In this document: in pieces, positions 8,133 to 16,632 of the stretch
Numbering within the stretch: position 1 is the first letter of the stretch
How the letters are laid out: the number at the start of each line of letters is the position of its first letter
From: JBPBQZ01 sp050955105
GTDB lineage: Bacteria > Pseudomonadota > Gammaproteobacteria > Burkholderiales > Burkholderiaceae
Direction: 5' to 3'
NCBI GenBank assembly: GCA_050955105.1
Contig: JBPBQZ010000090.1
Coordinates: 1 to 51,480, forward strand
Length of the DNA: 51,480 bases
Program-made: the position numbers and the translations under genes
Notes under the pieces: model-generated
Databases searched by the model: none
Told to the model about the DNA's origin: nothing
The model's input: only the letters and a program-made list of their open reading frames with translations

Positions 8133-10121
8133 TTATGGCGCAACGATACCCAGCCGCGCCTTCAACGATTGCGGCCGGCCCTCGAACAGCGCCGCGTAGT
8201 ACACGGTGTTTGACAACACGTTCTTCACATAATCGCGCGTTTCAGAAAAGGGGATGGTCTCGGCGAAAATCGCACCCTCCACCGGCTGCGAGAACGCCGC
8301 CCGCCATTGCGTCGGCCGCCCCGGCCCGGCGTTGTAGCCGGCCGACGCCAGCACGGCGGAACCGTCGAATTGATCGTAGATCATCGACAGATAGGCGGTG
8401 CCGAGCTGGATATTGGTATCGATATCGTTGGCCTGCGACGCCGACAGCGGCCCCAGCCCGATCTTGCGCGCCACCAGCTTGGCGGTGCCGGGCATCAATT
8501 GCATCAGCCCCGACGCGCCCACGCCCGAGCGCGCATTGATGATGAAGCGCGACTCTTGCCGGATCAGCCCGTAGGCCCATTCGACGTCGAGCCCGGTGCT
8601 TTTCGCATATCGCTCGACGATGGAGCGAAACGGCGTGACAAAGCGCAGCGAGAAGTCGTGCTCGGTGCGCGTGCGGTCGGCGGTGTTGACGGTGCGGTCG
8701 TACAAGGGAATGGTTTGCGCATAGGCGGCGACGGCCAGCAATTGCCGGTCGGTCATGCCGCGCAACACCCAGTTCCATTCTCGATTGCCTTCCAGCCGCA
8801 GGTTCAACGCATAAAAACGCTGCGCCAACATGAAATTCGGCACATGTCGCATCGCGTCGATTTCTTCCGGCGACACCACAGTGCGCGGCGGCAACACGAT
8901 GAGGCTGCCCAGTTCTTCTGTAGCCAGTTGCCCATAGAAATCGAAGTTGCCGGAAATCTGCGCGAACTCCTGCGCGGCGGCGGCGCCGTTGCCGGTGGCT
9001 TTCAGCGCGCGAGCGTGCCAGTAGACCCAGGCCGGTTGTTGCGCCAGCAGCGGCGGCATCGATTCGACCGCCCAGCGCACCATCGGCCAGTCCTGCACCC
9101 CCAGCGCCGCGCGGACTCGCCATTCGTAAGCACTGTTCGACAGAGGCGCGCCAGTCGAAAGCCGATACCAATCGACCGCTTCGGCCTGCCGCTTCAGCGC
9201 CGCGCGATAAGCGATTTCGCCCCAGCCAATGCCGCGCTCCAGCGGCGTGAAGCCGGGCGCCGCGCTGGAAAACAGTGCCGCCGCGCCGGCCGGATCGTTG
9301 GCGGCGGCGCGGATGATCGCCAGCAGCGCCAACTGATGCGACACCGGATCGGGCGGAATGCCTCGTACCAGCAACAGCGCCGGCGCATTGGCGGCCTGAT
9401 CGAAGCGCGAGTCGTCAGGGCGGCCCGAGCCGAGCGCATCGGCCAGGCGCTTGGCGAGCGCTACATAGTTGTTCTCATAGGCCAATCGCAGCTGAAACCA
9501 GACGTCGTCGCTGCTGAACTGGTTGTTCGCGGCCAGCGCGGAAACCAGGTCCACGCAAGCGTCACCATAGTTCTTCGGCTCGACCAGCAGCGCGCGCGCC
9601 GCGTCGGCGACCGGCTGGCCGCCGGCCGCACGCGCTTCGAGCGCATAGCATTTGACTTGGGTGTCGTCGTCCAGCGCGAAACGCGGATATTCGACGTTGA
9701 AGGTGCGCCAGTCATGACGCGCGCCCAGCACCAGCAGATAGTCGTTGCGCAGCCGGTCGGCAATCGCGCTGCCGTCATAGCGTATGAGGAAGGCGCGGAT
9801 CAGCTCGTCGGGGGCATCGATGCGTGCGTGGCCCTGGGTATCGAACATCTGCGGCTTGATGCTGTAGTACTCGACATAGCCGGGTGCTGGATAGTCAGGG
9901 ATGCGCGCCGCCAATGCTGCGGCCAGGGCGGGGTTGTTGGCGCGGGACGCTTCGCGCAAAGCAATGAAGGTTTGATCGTCGGCGGACGGTATCAGCATCG
10001 ACTGCGAGACCGACTGCGCCTTGGCTGGACCGGCGGTGCCGCAGGCGGCCAGGCCGGCGGCGCAAACGACTGCAAGCGTCGCGAAGGCGGCGCGATATAC
10101 TCGGGCAAAACCTGAATGCAT
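8133..10121 (-). CDS. slt: Soluble lytic murein transglycosylase (Slt70 type)
   Basis: The enzyme cleaves the MurNAc-GlcNAc bond of peptidoglycan, producing anhydro-muropeptides in the periplasm. The 662-aa protein has a long alpha-helical superhelical region followed by the C-terminal SLT domain. There GLIRQESRF carries the catalytic Glu (about E523), then GASGLMQLMPGTA and AGYNAGPGRP. The ATG at 10121 gives a signal peptide ending either at a lipobox (LAAC, Cys27) or at a signal peptidase I site AKA just after it, so membrane anchoring is uncertain. It heads the slt-gst-cca operon and diverges from the 5-FCL gene across 67 bp. Confidence 0.93.
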   Translation of the reverse strand: MHSGFARVYRAAFATLAVVCAAGLAACGTAGPAKAQSVSQSMLIPSADDQTFIALREASRANNPALAAALAARIPDYPAPGYVEYYSIKPQMFDTQGHARIDAPDELIRAFLIRYDGSAIADRLRNDYLLVLGARHDWRTFNVEYPRFALDDDTQVKCYALEARAAGGQPVADAARALLVEPKNYGDACVDLVSALAANNQFSSDDVWFQLRLAYENNYVALAKRLADALGSGRPDDSRFDQAANAPALLLVRGIPPDPVSHQLALLAIIRAAANDPAGAAALFSSAAPGFTPLERGIGWGEIAYRAALKRQAEAVDWYRLSTGAPLSNSAYEWRVRAALGVQDWPMVRWAVESMPPLLAQQPAWVYWHARALKATGNGAAAAQEFAQISGNFDFYGQLATEELGSLIVLPPRTVVSPEEIDAMRHVPNFMLAQRFYALNLRLEGNREWNWVLRGMTDRQLLAVAAYAQTIPLYDRTVNTADRTRTEHDFSLRFVTPFRSIVERYAKSTGLDVEWAYGLIRQESRFIINARSGVGASGLMQLMPGTAKLVARKIGLGPLSASQANDIDTNIQLGTAYLSMIYDQFDGSAVLASAGYNAGPGRPTQWRAAFSQPVEGAIFAETIPFSETRDYVKNVLSNTVYYAALFEGRPQSLKARLGIVAP

Positions 10122-10188
10122 GGTGGCGTGGGAACCGGAAAACCTAGGGCAAGAAGGCGCGGACTCAAACGCCCGGAGCAAAAAATAT

Positions 10189-10812
10189 ATGGCGAGAAGC
10201 ATAGCACGCACCGAAACGGCGCTGCCTCCCTCTTTTGGTTCGAAAGCCGCGCTGCGCGCGGTGCTCCTCGCCCGGCGCCAACGCTATGTGGACAGTGATT
10301 GCGGTGCCGCCGACGCCGTTGCAACAGTCGGCGCGCACCAAACGCTGGCGCAGCGCATCGAATCAGAAATTACCGCGACTCGCACCCACAGCCTCGGCTT
10401 CTACTGGCCATTGCCCGGCGAATTCGACGCGCGTGCGCTGGTCGGCGACTGGCTGCGTGACGCCACGCATTGCGCAGCATTGCCGGTCGTGACCGACCCT
10501 GCCGGCCCGCTGGCCTTTCACCGCTGGACGCCGACCGCGGCGATGCGCGCCGGCCGCTACGGTATTGCCGTGCCCGCGCAAGCAATCGACCTCACGCCCG
10601 CCGTGTTGCTGATACCCTGCGTGGGCTTCGACGCCGCGCGCTACCGGCTGGGCTATGGCGGCGGCTTCTACGATCGCACACTGGCCGCGCTGCGGCCCCG
10701 CCCCTTTACCATCGGCATTGCCTATGAATGTCTACGCATCGAGTCGCTGCCCCGCGAGCCGCACGACTTGCCCCTCGACGTCATCCTCACTGAGTCTGCT
10801 CGCTATGCCTGA
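10189..10812 (+). CDS. 5-formyltetrahydrofolate cyclo-ligase
   Basis: This enzyme (5-FCL, MTHFS, YgfA) uses ATP to convert 5-formyl-THF, an inhibitory by-product of serine hydroxymethyltransferase, back to 5,10-methenyl-THF. The 207-aa protein shows the nucleotide-contacting start SKAALRAVLLARRQR, the pterin-binding region LGFYWPLPGEFDAR, and the C-terminal signature LIPCVGFDAARYRLGYGGGFYDRTLA. The ATG at 10189 is supported by a GGAG ribosome site at 10175-10178; longer in-frame starts overlap the divergent slt gene. The gene is 14 bp upstream of pxpB, making it the first gene of a 5-oxoprolinase operon. In E. coli the 6S RNA gene precedes ygfA; here there is no room for it. Confidence 0.93.
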   Translation: MARSIARTETALPPSFGSKAALRAVLLARRQRYVDSDCGAADAVATVGAHQTLAQRIESEITATRTHSLGFYWPLPGEFDARALVGDWLRDATHCAALPVVTDPAGPLAFHRWTPTAAMRAGRYGIAVPAQAIDLTPAVLLIPCVGFDAARYRLGYGGGFYDRTLAALRPRPFTIGIAYECLRIESLPREPHDLPLDVILTESARYA

Positions 10813-10826
10813 CGGTCCGGGAAAAA

Positions 10827-11618
10827 ATGAATCTGCCTAAGTTTTGCATGTTGGGTGAAGCCGCTGTCGTACTCGAATGCCCGCCGCCCGCGCGGCTTGC
10901 CGTGCAGACCCGCATCTGGTCGGTGGCACGCGCGGCCAAGCGCTGGCCGCACGTGACCGAAGTGGTGCCGGGCATGAATAACCTCACCGTACTGTTCGAT
11001 CCGATCGCCACCACCGGCGACGCCATCGCTGAACGTCTGGCCAGCGCGTGGCAGTCCGACGCAACGCTCGATCCGTCGTCCGCCGCGGGCGCCACCGCGC
11101 GCACCAAAGCCAGCGCCCGGCCGCGCGCCGCCAGCCGCGGGGCTGCCAGTCAAGCAGACGCGGAAGCTCCAGCCCAGGCAGGCTTTGGCGTCGAAGCTGT
11201 CCGTGGCCCGCTGAACGGCGGTCGCAGCGTCGAAATCGAAGTGGTGTATGGCGGCGCTGCCGGCCCAGACCTCGAAGCGGTCGCGCGTGGGGCGCAACTC
11301 AGTCCGGAGGAGGTTATCCAGCGCCACACGGCCGCCGAATACCTCGTGTTCTTCGTCGGCTTCCTGCCGGGCTTCGCTTACCTGGGCGGTCTGGACTCGC
11401 GCCTCGCCACCGCCCGCCGCGACACGCCCCGCCTGCAGGTGCCGGCCGGCTCGGTCGGTATCGGCGGCACGCAAACCGGCATCTATCCGCAGGCATCGCC
11501 CGGCGGCTGGCACTTGATCGGCCGCACCGCGCGCACGTTATTCGACCCGACCGCCAAGACCCCCGCACTGCTCGCGCCCGGCGACCGGGTGCGACTCGTT
11601 GCGGTGAGCGGCTCATGA
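10827..11618 (+). CDS. pxpB: 5-oxoprolinase subunit B (KipI family)
   Basis: PxpB forms, with PxpC and PxpA, the prokaryotic ATP-dependent 5-oxoprolinase. This complex opens the lactam ring of 5-oxoproline, a spontaneous glutamine damage product. Readable features are the N-terminal GEAAVVLECP, VPGMNNLTVLFDP, and the C-terminal cyclophilin-like part with EYLVFFVGFLPGFAYLGGLD, PAGSVGIGGTQTGIYPQASPGGWHLIGRT and PGDRVRLVAV. Between the halves, residues about 77-133, lies an unusual Ala/Ser/Arg-rich insertion; homologues as I know them are about 210-240 aa. Its stop overlaps the pxpC start by ATGA (11615-11618). Confidence 0.92.
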   Translation: MNLPKFCMLGEAAVVLECPPPARLAVQTRIWSVARAAKRWPHVTEVVPGMNNLTVLFDPIATTGDAIAERLASAWQSDATLDPSSAAGATARTKASARPRAASRGAASQADAEAPAQAGFGVEAVRGPLNGGRSVEIEVVYGGAAGPDLEAVARGAQLSPEEVIQRHTAAEYLVFFVGFLPGFAYLGGLDSRLATARRDTPRLQVPAGSVGIGGTQTGIYPQASPGGWHLIGRTARTLFDPTAKTPALLAPGDRVRLVAVSGS

Positions 11619-12706
11619 TCGAAATTCTCAAAGCAGGCGCCTTGGCCACGGTGCAAGACCTGGGACGGCGCGGTCATCGTCATCTGGGCGTCGTGCTTGG
11701 TGGCGCCACCGACCCCTTGTCTTTCGCGGTCGGCAACCGCCTGGTCGGCAATGCGGTGGATGCGGCCGGCATCGAATTCACATTCGGCCGCGCCACCCTG
11801 CGCTTCGATAGCCCTGGCTGGATCGCGCTGACCGGCGCCGAATGCTCGGCCACCCTCGACGGTGAATTGGTGCCGACCTGGTGGCGCACCGCCGTGGCAG
11901 CGGGCCAGACGCTGCAACTGGACGGCCCGCGCGAAGGCATACGCACTTACCTGACGGTGTCCGGCGGCATCGACGTGCCAATCGTGCTGGGCTCGCGCTC
12001 GACCGATATCGGCGCCGGCTTCGGCGGCTTCGAAGGCCGCGCGCTGCGGGCCGGCGACAAGCTGTCGGTGCTTACCGATGCATCGGATCTGCGCGATGCG
12101 CCGCGCCGCATCGGCATCCAGTCGCCGCTGTGGTCGCGGCTGGCCAGCGAAGTGACGCGGCAAGCGGAGCGCGATGAGAATGCCGCGGTGGCAGTGGGCG
12201 GCGCGGGTGCACAGCACCCGAACGACGCACCAGCGTCACCTTATCGCGCTGACGATCGCACGCTTTCCGTGCGCGTGATGCGCGGCCCCGACTATGCCGA
12301 TTTCTCGCCCGCGACCAAGCAGAGCTTCTGGGGCAGCGGCTGGACCATCACGCCGGACAGCAATCGCATGGGCTACCGTCTCGACGGCACGCGCCTTGCC
12401 TGCGACAAAGGCGGCGAGCGCCTGTCGCACGCGGTGCTGCCGGGTACGGTCCAGGTACCGCCGGACGGACAGCCGATCTTGTTGATGTGCGACGCACAGA
12501 CCACCGGCGGCTATCCGCGCATCGGCGCGGTGATCGGCGCCGACCTGTGGCGCGTGGCGCAGGCCGCCCCCGGCACACGACTGCGCTTCGTCGAATGCTC
12601 GGTTGCCGAAGCAATCAGCGCGCTCGAAGAAATTCGCCAATATTTTCGGCATATATCCTTGGCGTTGAATGCACCGGAAGCGCATCGGTCGATACACGAC
12701 AAATAG
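11615..12706 (+). CDS. pxpC: 5-oxoprolinase subunit C (KipA / biotin-dependent carboxyltransferase-like)
   Basis: PxpC is the partner of PxpB in 5-oxoproline hydrolysis. The protein starts MIEILKAGALATVQDLGRRG, typical of the family, and continues with GVVLGGATDPLSFAVGNRLVGN, the LTGAECSATLDG motif, LTVSGGIDVPIVLGSRSTD and SNRMGYRLDG. The length of 363 aa is at the upper end of the usual 310-350. A variable Ala-rich patch near residues 180-215 adds to it. The frame is open far upstream, but the start overlapping the pxpB stop is the conserved one. The tail after YFRHISLALN is unconserved-looking. Confidence 0.92.
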   Translation: MIEILKAGALATVQDLGRRGHRHLGVVLGGATDPLSFAVGNRLVGNAVDAAGIEFTFGRATLRFDSPGWIALTGAECSATLDGELVPTWWRTAVAAGQTLQLDGPREGIRTYLTVSGGIDVPIVLGSRSTDIGAGFGGFEGRALRAGDKLSVLTDASDLRDAPRRIGIQSPLWSRLASEVTRQAERDENAAVAVGGAGAQHPNDAPASPYRADDRTLSVRVMRGPDYADFSPATKQSFWGSGWTITPDSNRMGYRLDGTRLACDKGGERLSHAVLPGTVQVPPDGQPILLMCDAQTTGGYPRIGAVIGADLWRVAQAAPGTRLRFVECSVAEAISALEEIRQYFRHISLALNAPEAHRSIHDK

Positions 12707-12745
12707 GCGGCCCTGAGCACCGGGCCGCAGCGGAGGACGTAAGCG

Positions 12746-13510
12746 ATGCAAGTCGATCTGAACGCCGATGTCGGCGAAGGCTATACGACCGATGCGGCGC
12801 TGATCGGTCTGGTGAGCTCGGCGAACATCGCCTGCGGCTGGCATGCTGGCGGGCCGATGGCAATGCGCGACTGCGTCGGCCACGCGGTGCGCCACGGCGC
12901 GGCCATCGGCGCACATCCCAGCTTCTACGACCGCGAGAACTTTGGCCGCTCGCGCATGGACGTGGCGCCCGACGAAGTCTATGCCGACATGCTGTATCAG
13001 ATCGGCGCGCTCGCCGCCGTCGCGCATGTGCAAGGCGGTCGCATCTCGCATGTGAAACCGCACGGCGCCTTGTACAACCAGGCCGCGGTAGACGACGCCC
13101 TGGCCGAAGCCATCGCCAGCGCCATCCGCGACGTCGACGCGGGCATCCTGCTATATGGGCTGGCCGGCAGCCGGATGATCGAGATCGCGCAGCGCCAGGG
13201 GCTGCAGACCATCGAAGAAGTGTTCGCCGACCGCGGCTATCGTGCCGACGGCTCGCTGGTACCGCGCCAGCAGCCAGGCGCGATGATCGACGACGAAGAG
13301 GCAATGCTGGACCGCACGCTGACGATGATTCGCGATGGCCGCGTGCGCGCGATCGATGGCGCCTGGGTGCCGATTCAGGCGCAGACCATCTGCCTGCATG
13401 GCGATGGCGAGCACGCAGTGCCGTTCGCACAGCGCCTGCGTGCCGCGATCGAAGCGGAAGGCATTGTCATTCAGCCGCCGACGCCGCAGATCGACGCCAG
13501 CCACCCCTAG
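12746..13510 (+). CDS. pxpA: 5-oxoprolinase subunit A (LamB/YcsF family)
   Basis: PxpA is the third subunit of the 5-oxoprolinase complex. The 254-aa protein has the family signatures MQVDLNADVGEG, ANIACGWHAGGP, GAHPSFYDRENFGR, HVKPHGALYN, EVFADRGYRADGSLVPR and QTICLHGDGEHAV. It lies 39 bp after pxpC and closes the operon 5-FCL, pxpB, pxpC, pxpA. The stop is only 10 bp from the stop of the convergent beta-lactamase gene, and no terminator hairpin is visible in that gap. Confidence 0.94.
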   Translation: MQVDLNADVGEGYTTDAALIGLVSSANIACGWHAGGPMAMRDCVGHAVRHGAAIGAHPSFYDRENFGRSRMDVAPDEVYADMLYQIGALAAVAHVQGGRISHVKPHGALYNQAAVDDALAEAIASAIRDVDAGILLYGLAGSRMIEIAQRQGLQTIEEVFADRGYRADGSLVPRQQPGAMIDDEEAMLDRTLTMIRDGRVRAIDGAWVPIQAQTICLHGDGEHAVPFAQRLRAAIEAEGIVIQPPTPQIDASHP

Positions 13511-13520
13511 CCTCCGCCTG

Positions 13521-14483
13521 CTACGCGAAAGTCCTGGCCACGATGCGGCCGACACCCGCAATCGTCTCTTCGGCATACGCGGCATGCGGATCCGCCTGCG
13601 TCAGATAGACCGTAACCACGATCGGCTGATTGGTCGGCGTGTAGAGCAGACCGACATCATTCGCGGTGCCGTAGTCGCCCGACCCGGTTTTGTCCGCCAC
13701 CCGCCAGCCCGCCGGCAGGCCGCCGCGCAAGCGCTTGGCGCCCGTCGTATTGCCCAGCAGCCAGGTCTTGAACTGTTCGCGACTAGCGGGCGCCAGCGCA
13801 TCGCCCAGCAGCAGCCGCTGCAGATTGGCCGCCATCGCCGCCGGGGTGGTGGTGTCGCGCGGATCGCCGGGCAACGCCTGGTTGAGCACGGTCTCACGAC
13901 GATCGAGGCGGCTGACCGGGTCGCCGATCGCACGCGCATAGGCCGTCACCTCCGGCGGCCCACCCAACAATTGCAGCAGCATATTGGCCGCGGTGTTGTC
14001 GCTGTATTGCAGCGCCGCCGCGCACAATGCGGCGACGGTCATGCCGTCTCTGACGTGATGTTGGGAGATCGGCGAGCCGGCAACGAGGTCTCTCTTCGTA
14101 TAGCGAATGCGTTGCTCGAGCAAGCCGGGCACTTTTTCGGAGCGCCTCAGCACCGCGCCGACGGCCAGGATCTTGAAAGTGCTGCACATCGGAAAGCGCT
14201 CGTTCGCGCGATAGTCGATACGCGCGTTGTACTGCGCATCGACAATGCTCACGCCCAGCCGGCTACCCGGCGTGGCGCGCTCGAGCGCGGCGATATCTTG
14301 CAGTGCCTGCGTGACGGCGCGGCCCAACGGTGAACTGGCAAGCGCCGCCGCGTTTGCCGGCGACGCGGCATGCGTCGATGCGCTCGACGCAGGGGACGAG
14401 CGCGACCAGGCGGTGCATGCACCGAGCAAAGGCGCTGCAAGACCTGCCACGAGCAAGGTACGGCGGCTGAGGGAATCGACCAT
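13521..14483 (-). CDS. Class A beta-lactamase, probable Tat-exported lipoprotein
   Basis: A serine beta-lactamase of Ambler class A, resembling the Burkholderia Pen family. All catalytic motifs are present: STFK (Ser101-Lys104, equal to S70-K73), SDN (161-163, equal to 130-132), E197-x-x-x-N201 (equal to E166/N170) and KTG (265-267). A Cys directly precedes the active-site Ser, as in Pen and KPC enzymes; a KPC-type Cys238 partner is absent (Gly269). The N-terminus has a twin-arginine signal (SRRTLL, residues 6-11) followed by LLGAC with Cys23, a plausible lipobox. The ATG at 14483 has an AGGAAGG ribosome site. It follows dppF by 68 bp on the same strand. No LysR-type PenR/AmpR regulator is adjacent. 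Confidence 0.93.
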   Translation of the reverse strand: MVDSLSRRTLLVAGLAAPLLGACTAWSRSSPASSASTHAASPANAAALASSPLGRAVTQALQDIAALERATPGSRLGVSIVDAQYNARIDYRANERFPMCSTFKILAVGAVLRRSEKVPGLLEQRIRYTKRDLVAGSPISQHHVRDGMTVAALCAAALQYSDNTAANMLLQLLGGPPEVTAYARAIGDPVSRLDRRETVLNQALPGDPRDTTTPAAMAANLQRLLLGDALAPASREQFKTWLLGNTTGAKRLRGGLPAGWRVADKTGSGDYGTANDVGLLYTPTNQPIVVTVYLTQADPHAAYAEETIAGVGRIVARTFA

Positions 14484-14551
14484 GGAGCCCTTCCTGATAA
14501 GCGGAAGACCGATTATAGGCAACGTGATCGAGAGCCACCATGCATCGACAC

Positions 14552-15571
14552 TCAAGCATCGAAATCAATTTCGTCCGCCCGATGGCAGGCCACTTGGCGG
14601 CCATCGATCTCCCGCAGCAACGGCACTTCCTGTCGGCAACGTTCCGTCACATAAGGGCAGCGCGGATGAAACGCGCAACCGCCCGGCACGCGCATCGGCG
14701 ACGGCTGTTCGGCCTCGGTCACCACGCGCACCGGCAGCGCTCGTGCGGCGCGGCCCAGCACCGGTGTCGATGCCATCAATGCACGGGTATACGGATGCCG
14801 CGGCCGCGCAAACAATTGTGAAGTCGGACCGATTTCGACGGCGCTGCCGAGATACATCACCATCACCTCGTGCGCCAGATGTTCGACCACCGACAGATTG
14901 TGCGAGATGAACACATAGCTGGTGTCGAAGCGTTGCTGCAGATCGAGAAACAGATTGAGAATCTGCGCCTGGATCGACACGTCGAGCGCCGACACCGGCT
15001 CGTCGGCCACCACGATTGCGGGCTCGCTCATCATCGCGCGGGCGATGGCGATGCGCTGCCGTTGGCCCCCGGAAAACATATGTGGATAACGCGCCGCGTG
15101 GTCAGCACGCAGCCCCACCATGTCCAACGCCGCGGCCACGCGCTCGGCTCGCGAAGCTCGTGACAATTCGGTGTTGATGCGCAGCGGCTCGTCCAGCGCC
15201 TGCGATACGGTCTTGCGCGGGTTCAGCGAGGCGAACGGATTCTGGAACACCATCTGCACGCGCCGCCGCAGCGCGGCCGATTCGGCACGCGCGCCGAATA
15301 GCCCCGTCTTGAGGCCTGCCGGACCCAGCCACGGACCGACATCCCGGCCCTCCACATAAAGACGCCCACTACTCGGCGTCTCGATCATCGCCAGTTGCCG
15401 CGCCAAGGTCGACTTGCCGCAACCTGATTCACCGACGATTGCCAGCGTACGAGCCCGCGGCAACGAGAACGACACACCACGCAGCGCATGCACGCGCACG
15501 GCCATGCCTCCGGGTGCCGCGTAGTCTTTGGTCAGCGCCTCGGCGAGCATGACCGGCGATGCGTCGTTCAT
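14552..15571 (-). CDS. dppF: Dipeptide ABC transporter ATPase DppF
   Basis: The second ATPase of a Dpp/Opp-type peptide importer. Walker A is GESGCGKST (about residues 48-56). The Q-loop MVFQNPFASLNPR, the ABC signature FSGGQRQRIAIARA, Walker B IVVADEPVSALD and the switch His (FISHNLSVV) follow. The C-terminal extension typical of the OppD/F family has the spaced cysteines CAFHPRCPYVTERC plus a later Cys. The length of 339 aa is normal. The start overlaps the dppD stop by 4 bp (15568-15571), so the ATPases are translationally coupled. The beta-lactamase lies immediately downstream. Confidence 0.92.
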   Translation of the reverse strand: MNDASPVMLAEALTKDYAAPGGMAVRVHALRGVSFSLPRARTLAIVGESGCGKSTLARQLAMIETPSSGRLYVEGRDVGPWLGPAGLKTGLFGARAESAALRRRVQMVFQNPFASLNPRKTVSQALDEPLRINTELSRASRAERVAAALDMVGLRADHAARYPHMFSGGQRQRIAIARAMMSEPAIVVADEPVSALDVSIQAQILNLFLDLQQRFDTSYVFISHNLSVVEHLAHEVMVMYLGSAVEIGPTSQLFARPRHPYTRALMASTPVLGRAARALPVRVVTEAEQPSPMRVPGGCAFHPRCPYVTERCRQEVPLLREIDGRQVACHRADEIDFDA

Positions 15572-16632
15572 GCGTCCTCCGTCGGGCGGACCCCATTCAA
15601 CGGCTTAATACACCGCGCGCGATCGAATTGCCCCACCACCGGCGCCAACGGCGGCCGTCCCGCATCGCACGCCGCCACCCTATAGTCGCAACGCGGCGCA
15701 AACAGACAACCGCTCGGCCGATCGAACGGCCCTGGCACCATGCCCGGCAACGCCTTCAAACGCATGCTGCCCGGCCTGTCCCATCCATCCGCCCCGTCCA
15801 GCCCATCCGCCTGCACAGAACTGGCCAACTCACCCCGCCCAGCCGCGCCACGCGTCCCCGCCACCGGAATCGCCGCCAGCAGCGCCGCCGTGTACGGATG
15901 ATGCGGCGCCTCGAAAATATCCGGCACGCGGTTCTCTTCAACCACCTCGCCGGCATACATCACCGCCACGCGGTCCGCCGCCTCCGACACCACCGCCAGA
16001 TCATGCGAAATCAGCACCAGGGCCATGCCTTCGCTACGCTGCAGTCCACGCAGCAGCGCCATGATCTGCGCCTGCGTCGTCACGTCGAGCGCCGTGGTCG
16101 GCTCATCCGCAATCAACAGGCGCGGACGACAAGCGATGGCCATCGCAATCATCACCCGCTGATTCATACCGCCCGACAACTGGTGCGGATAAGCGCGCAG
16201 CCGGCGTGCCGCATCGGGAATCTCCACCTGCTCCAGCAGTTCGAGCGTGCGCTGCGCGAGCGCCTTGCCTGATAGCCCGAGATGTTTGCGCAGCACCTCA
16301 CCAATCTGATAGCCGATGGTAAAACTCGGATCGAGGCTGGCCTGCGCATCCTGAAAGATCATCGCAATGTCTTTGCCGACCACCCGACGCCGCTCACGCG
16401 CGCTCATCGCCAGCAGCTCGTGTCCGGCAAAGCTGACCGTGTCAGCGCGCACCTTGCCAGGCGCATCCACCAGCCCCATCAGCGCCAGCATGCTCACGCT
16501 CTTGCCCGAGCCCGACTCGCCGACGATGCCCACCACTTCGCCGGGCGCCACGCTCAAATCGAAACGTTCAACCGCCCACGCGCCATCGAAGGCCACGCTC
16601 AAATTGCGTACGGTGAGCAAGGGGTCGCTCAT
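15568..16632 (-). CDS. dppD: Dipeptide ABC transporter ATPase DppD
   Basis: First ATPase of the importer, starting at ATG 16632 (MSDPLLTVRNLSVAFDG), 354 aa. Walker A is GESGSGKSV, the Q-loop is IFQDAQASLDPSF, the signature is LSGGMNQRVMIAMA and Walker B is LLIADEPTTALD. The C-terminal cluster (CLFAPRCDY, VAACDAGRP, RARC) is the OppD/F C-terminal cysteine domain. The glycine-rich linker before it contains an added Gly-Ala-Asp-rich patch around residues 285-315. The start overlaps the dppC stop by ATGA (16629-16632). Longer in-frame starts run into dppC and are rejected. Confidence 0.92.
   Translation of the reverse strand: MSDPLLTVRNLSVAFDGAWAVERFDLSVAPGEVVGIVGESGSGKSVSMLALMGLVDAPGKVRADTVSFAGHELLAMSARERRRVVGKDIAMIFQDAQASLDPSFTIGYQIGEVLRKHLGLSGKALAQRTLELLEQVEIPDAARRLRAYPHQLSGGMNQRVMIAMAIACRPRLLIADEPTTALDVTTQAQIMALLRGLQRSEGMALVLISHDLAVVSEAADRVAVMYAGEVVEENRVPDIFEAPHHPYTAALLAAIPVAGTRGAAGRGELASSVQADGLDGADGWDRPGSMRLKALPGMVPGPFDRPSGCLFAPRCDYRVAACDAGRPPLAPVVGQFDRARCIKPLNGVRPTEDA

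Noticed and set aside
8307..10115. 602-aa plus-strand open frame opposite slt
   Set aside because: Antisense to a convincing lytic transglycosylase. The composition is rich in Arg/Gln/His without recognisable domains.
10122..10188. 6S RNA gene upstream of the 5-FCL gene
   Set aside because: In E. coli ssrS precedes ygfA, but here only 67 bp separate the divergent genes, too short for 6S RNA.
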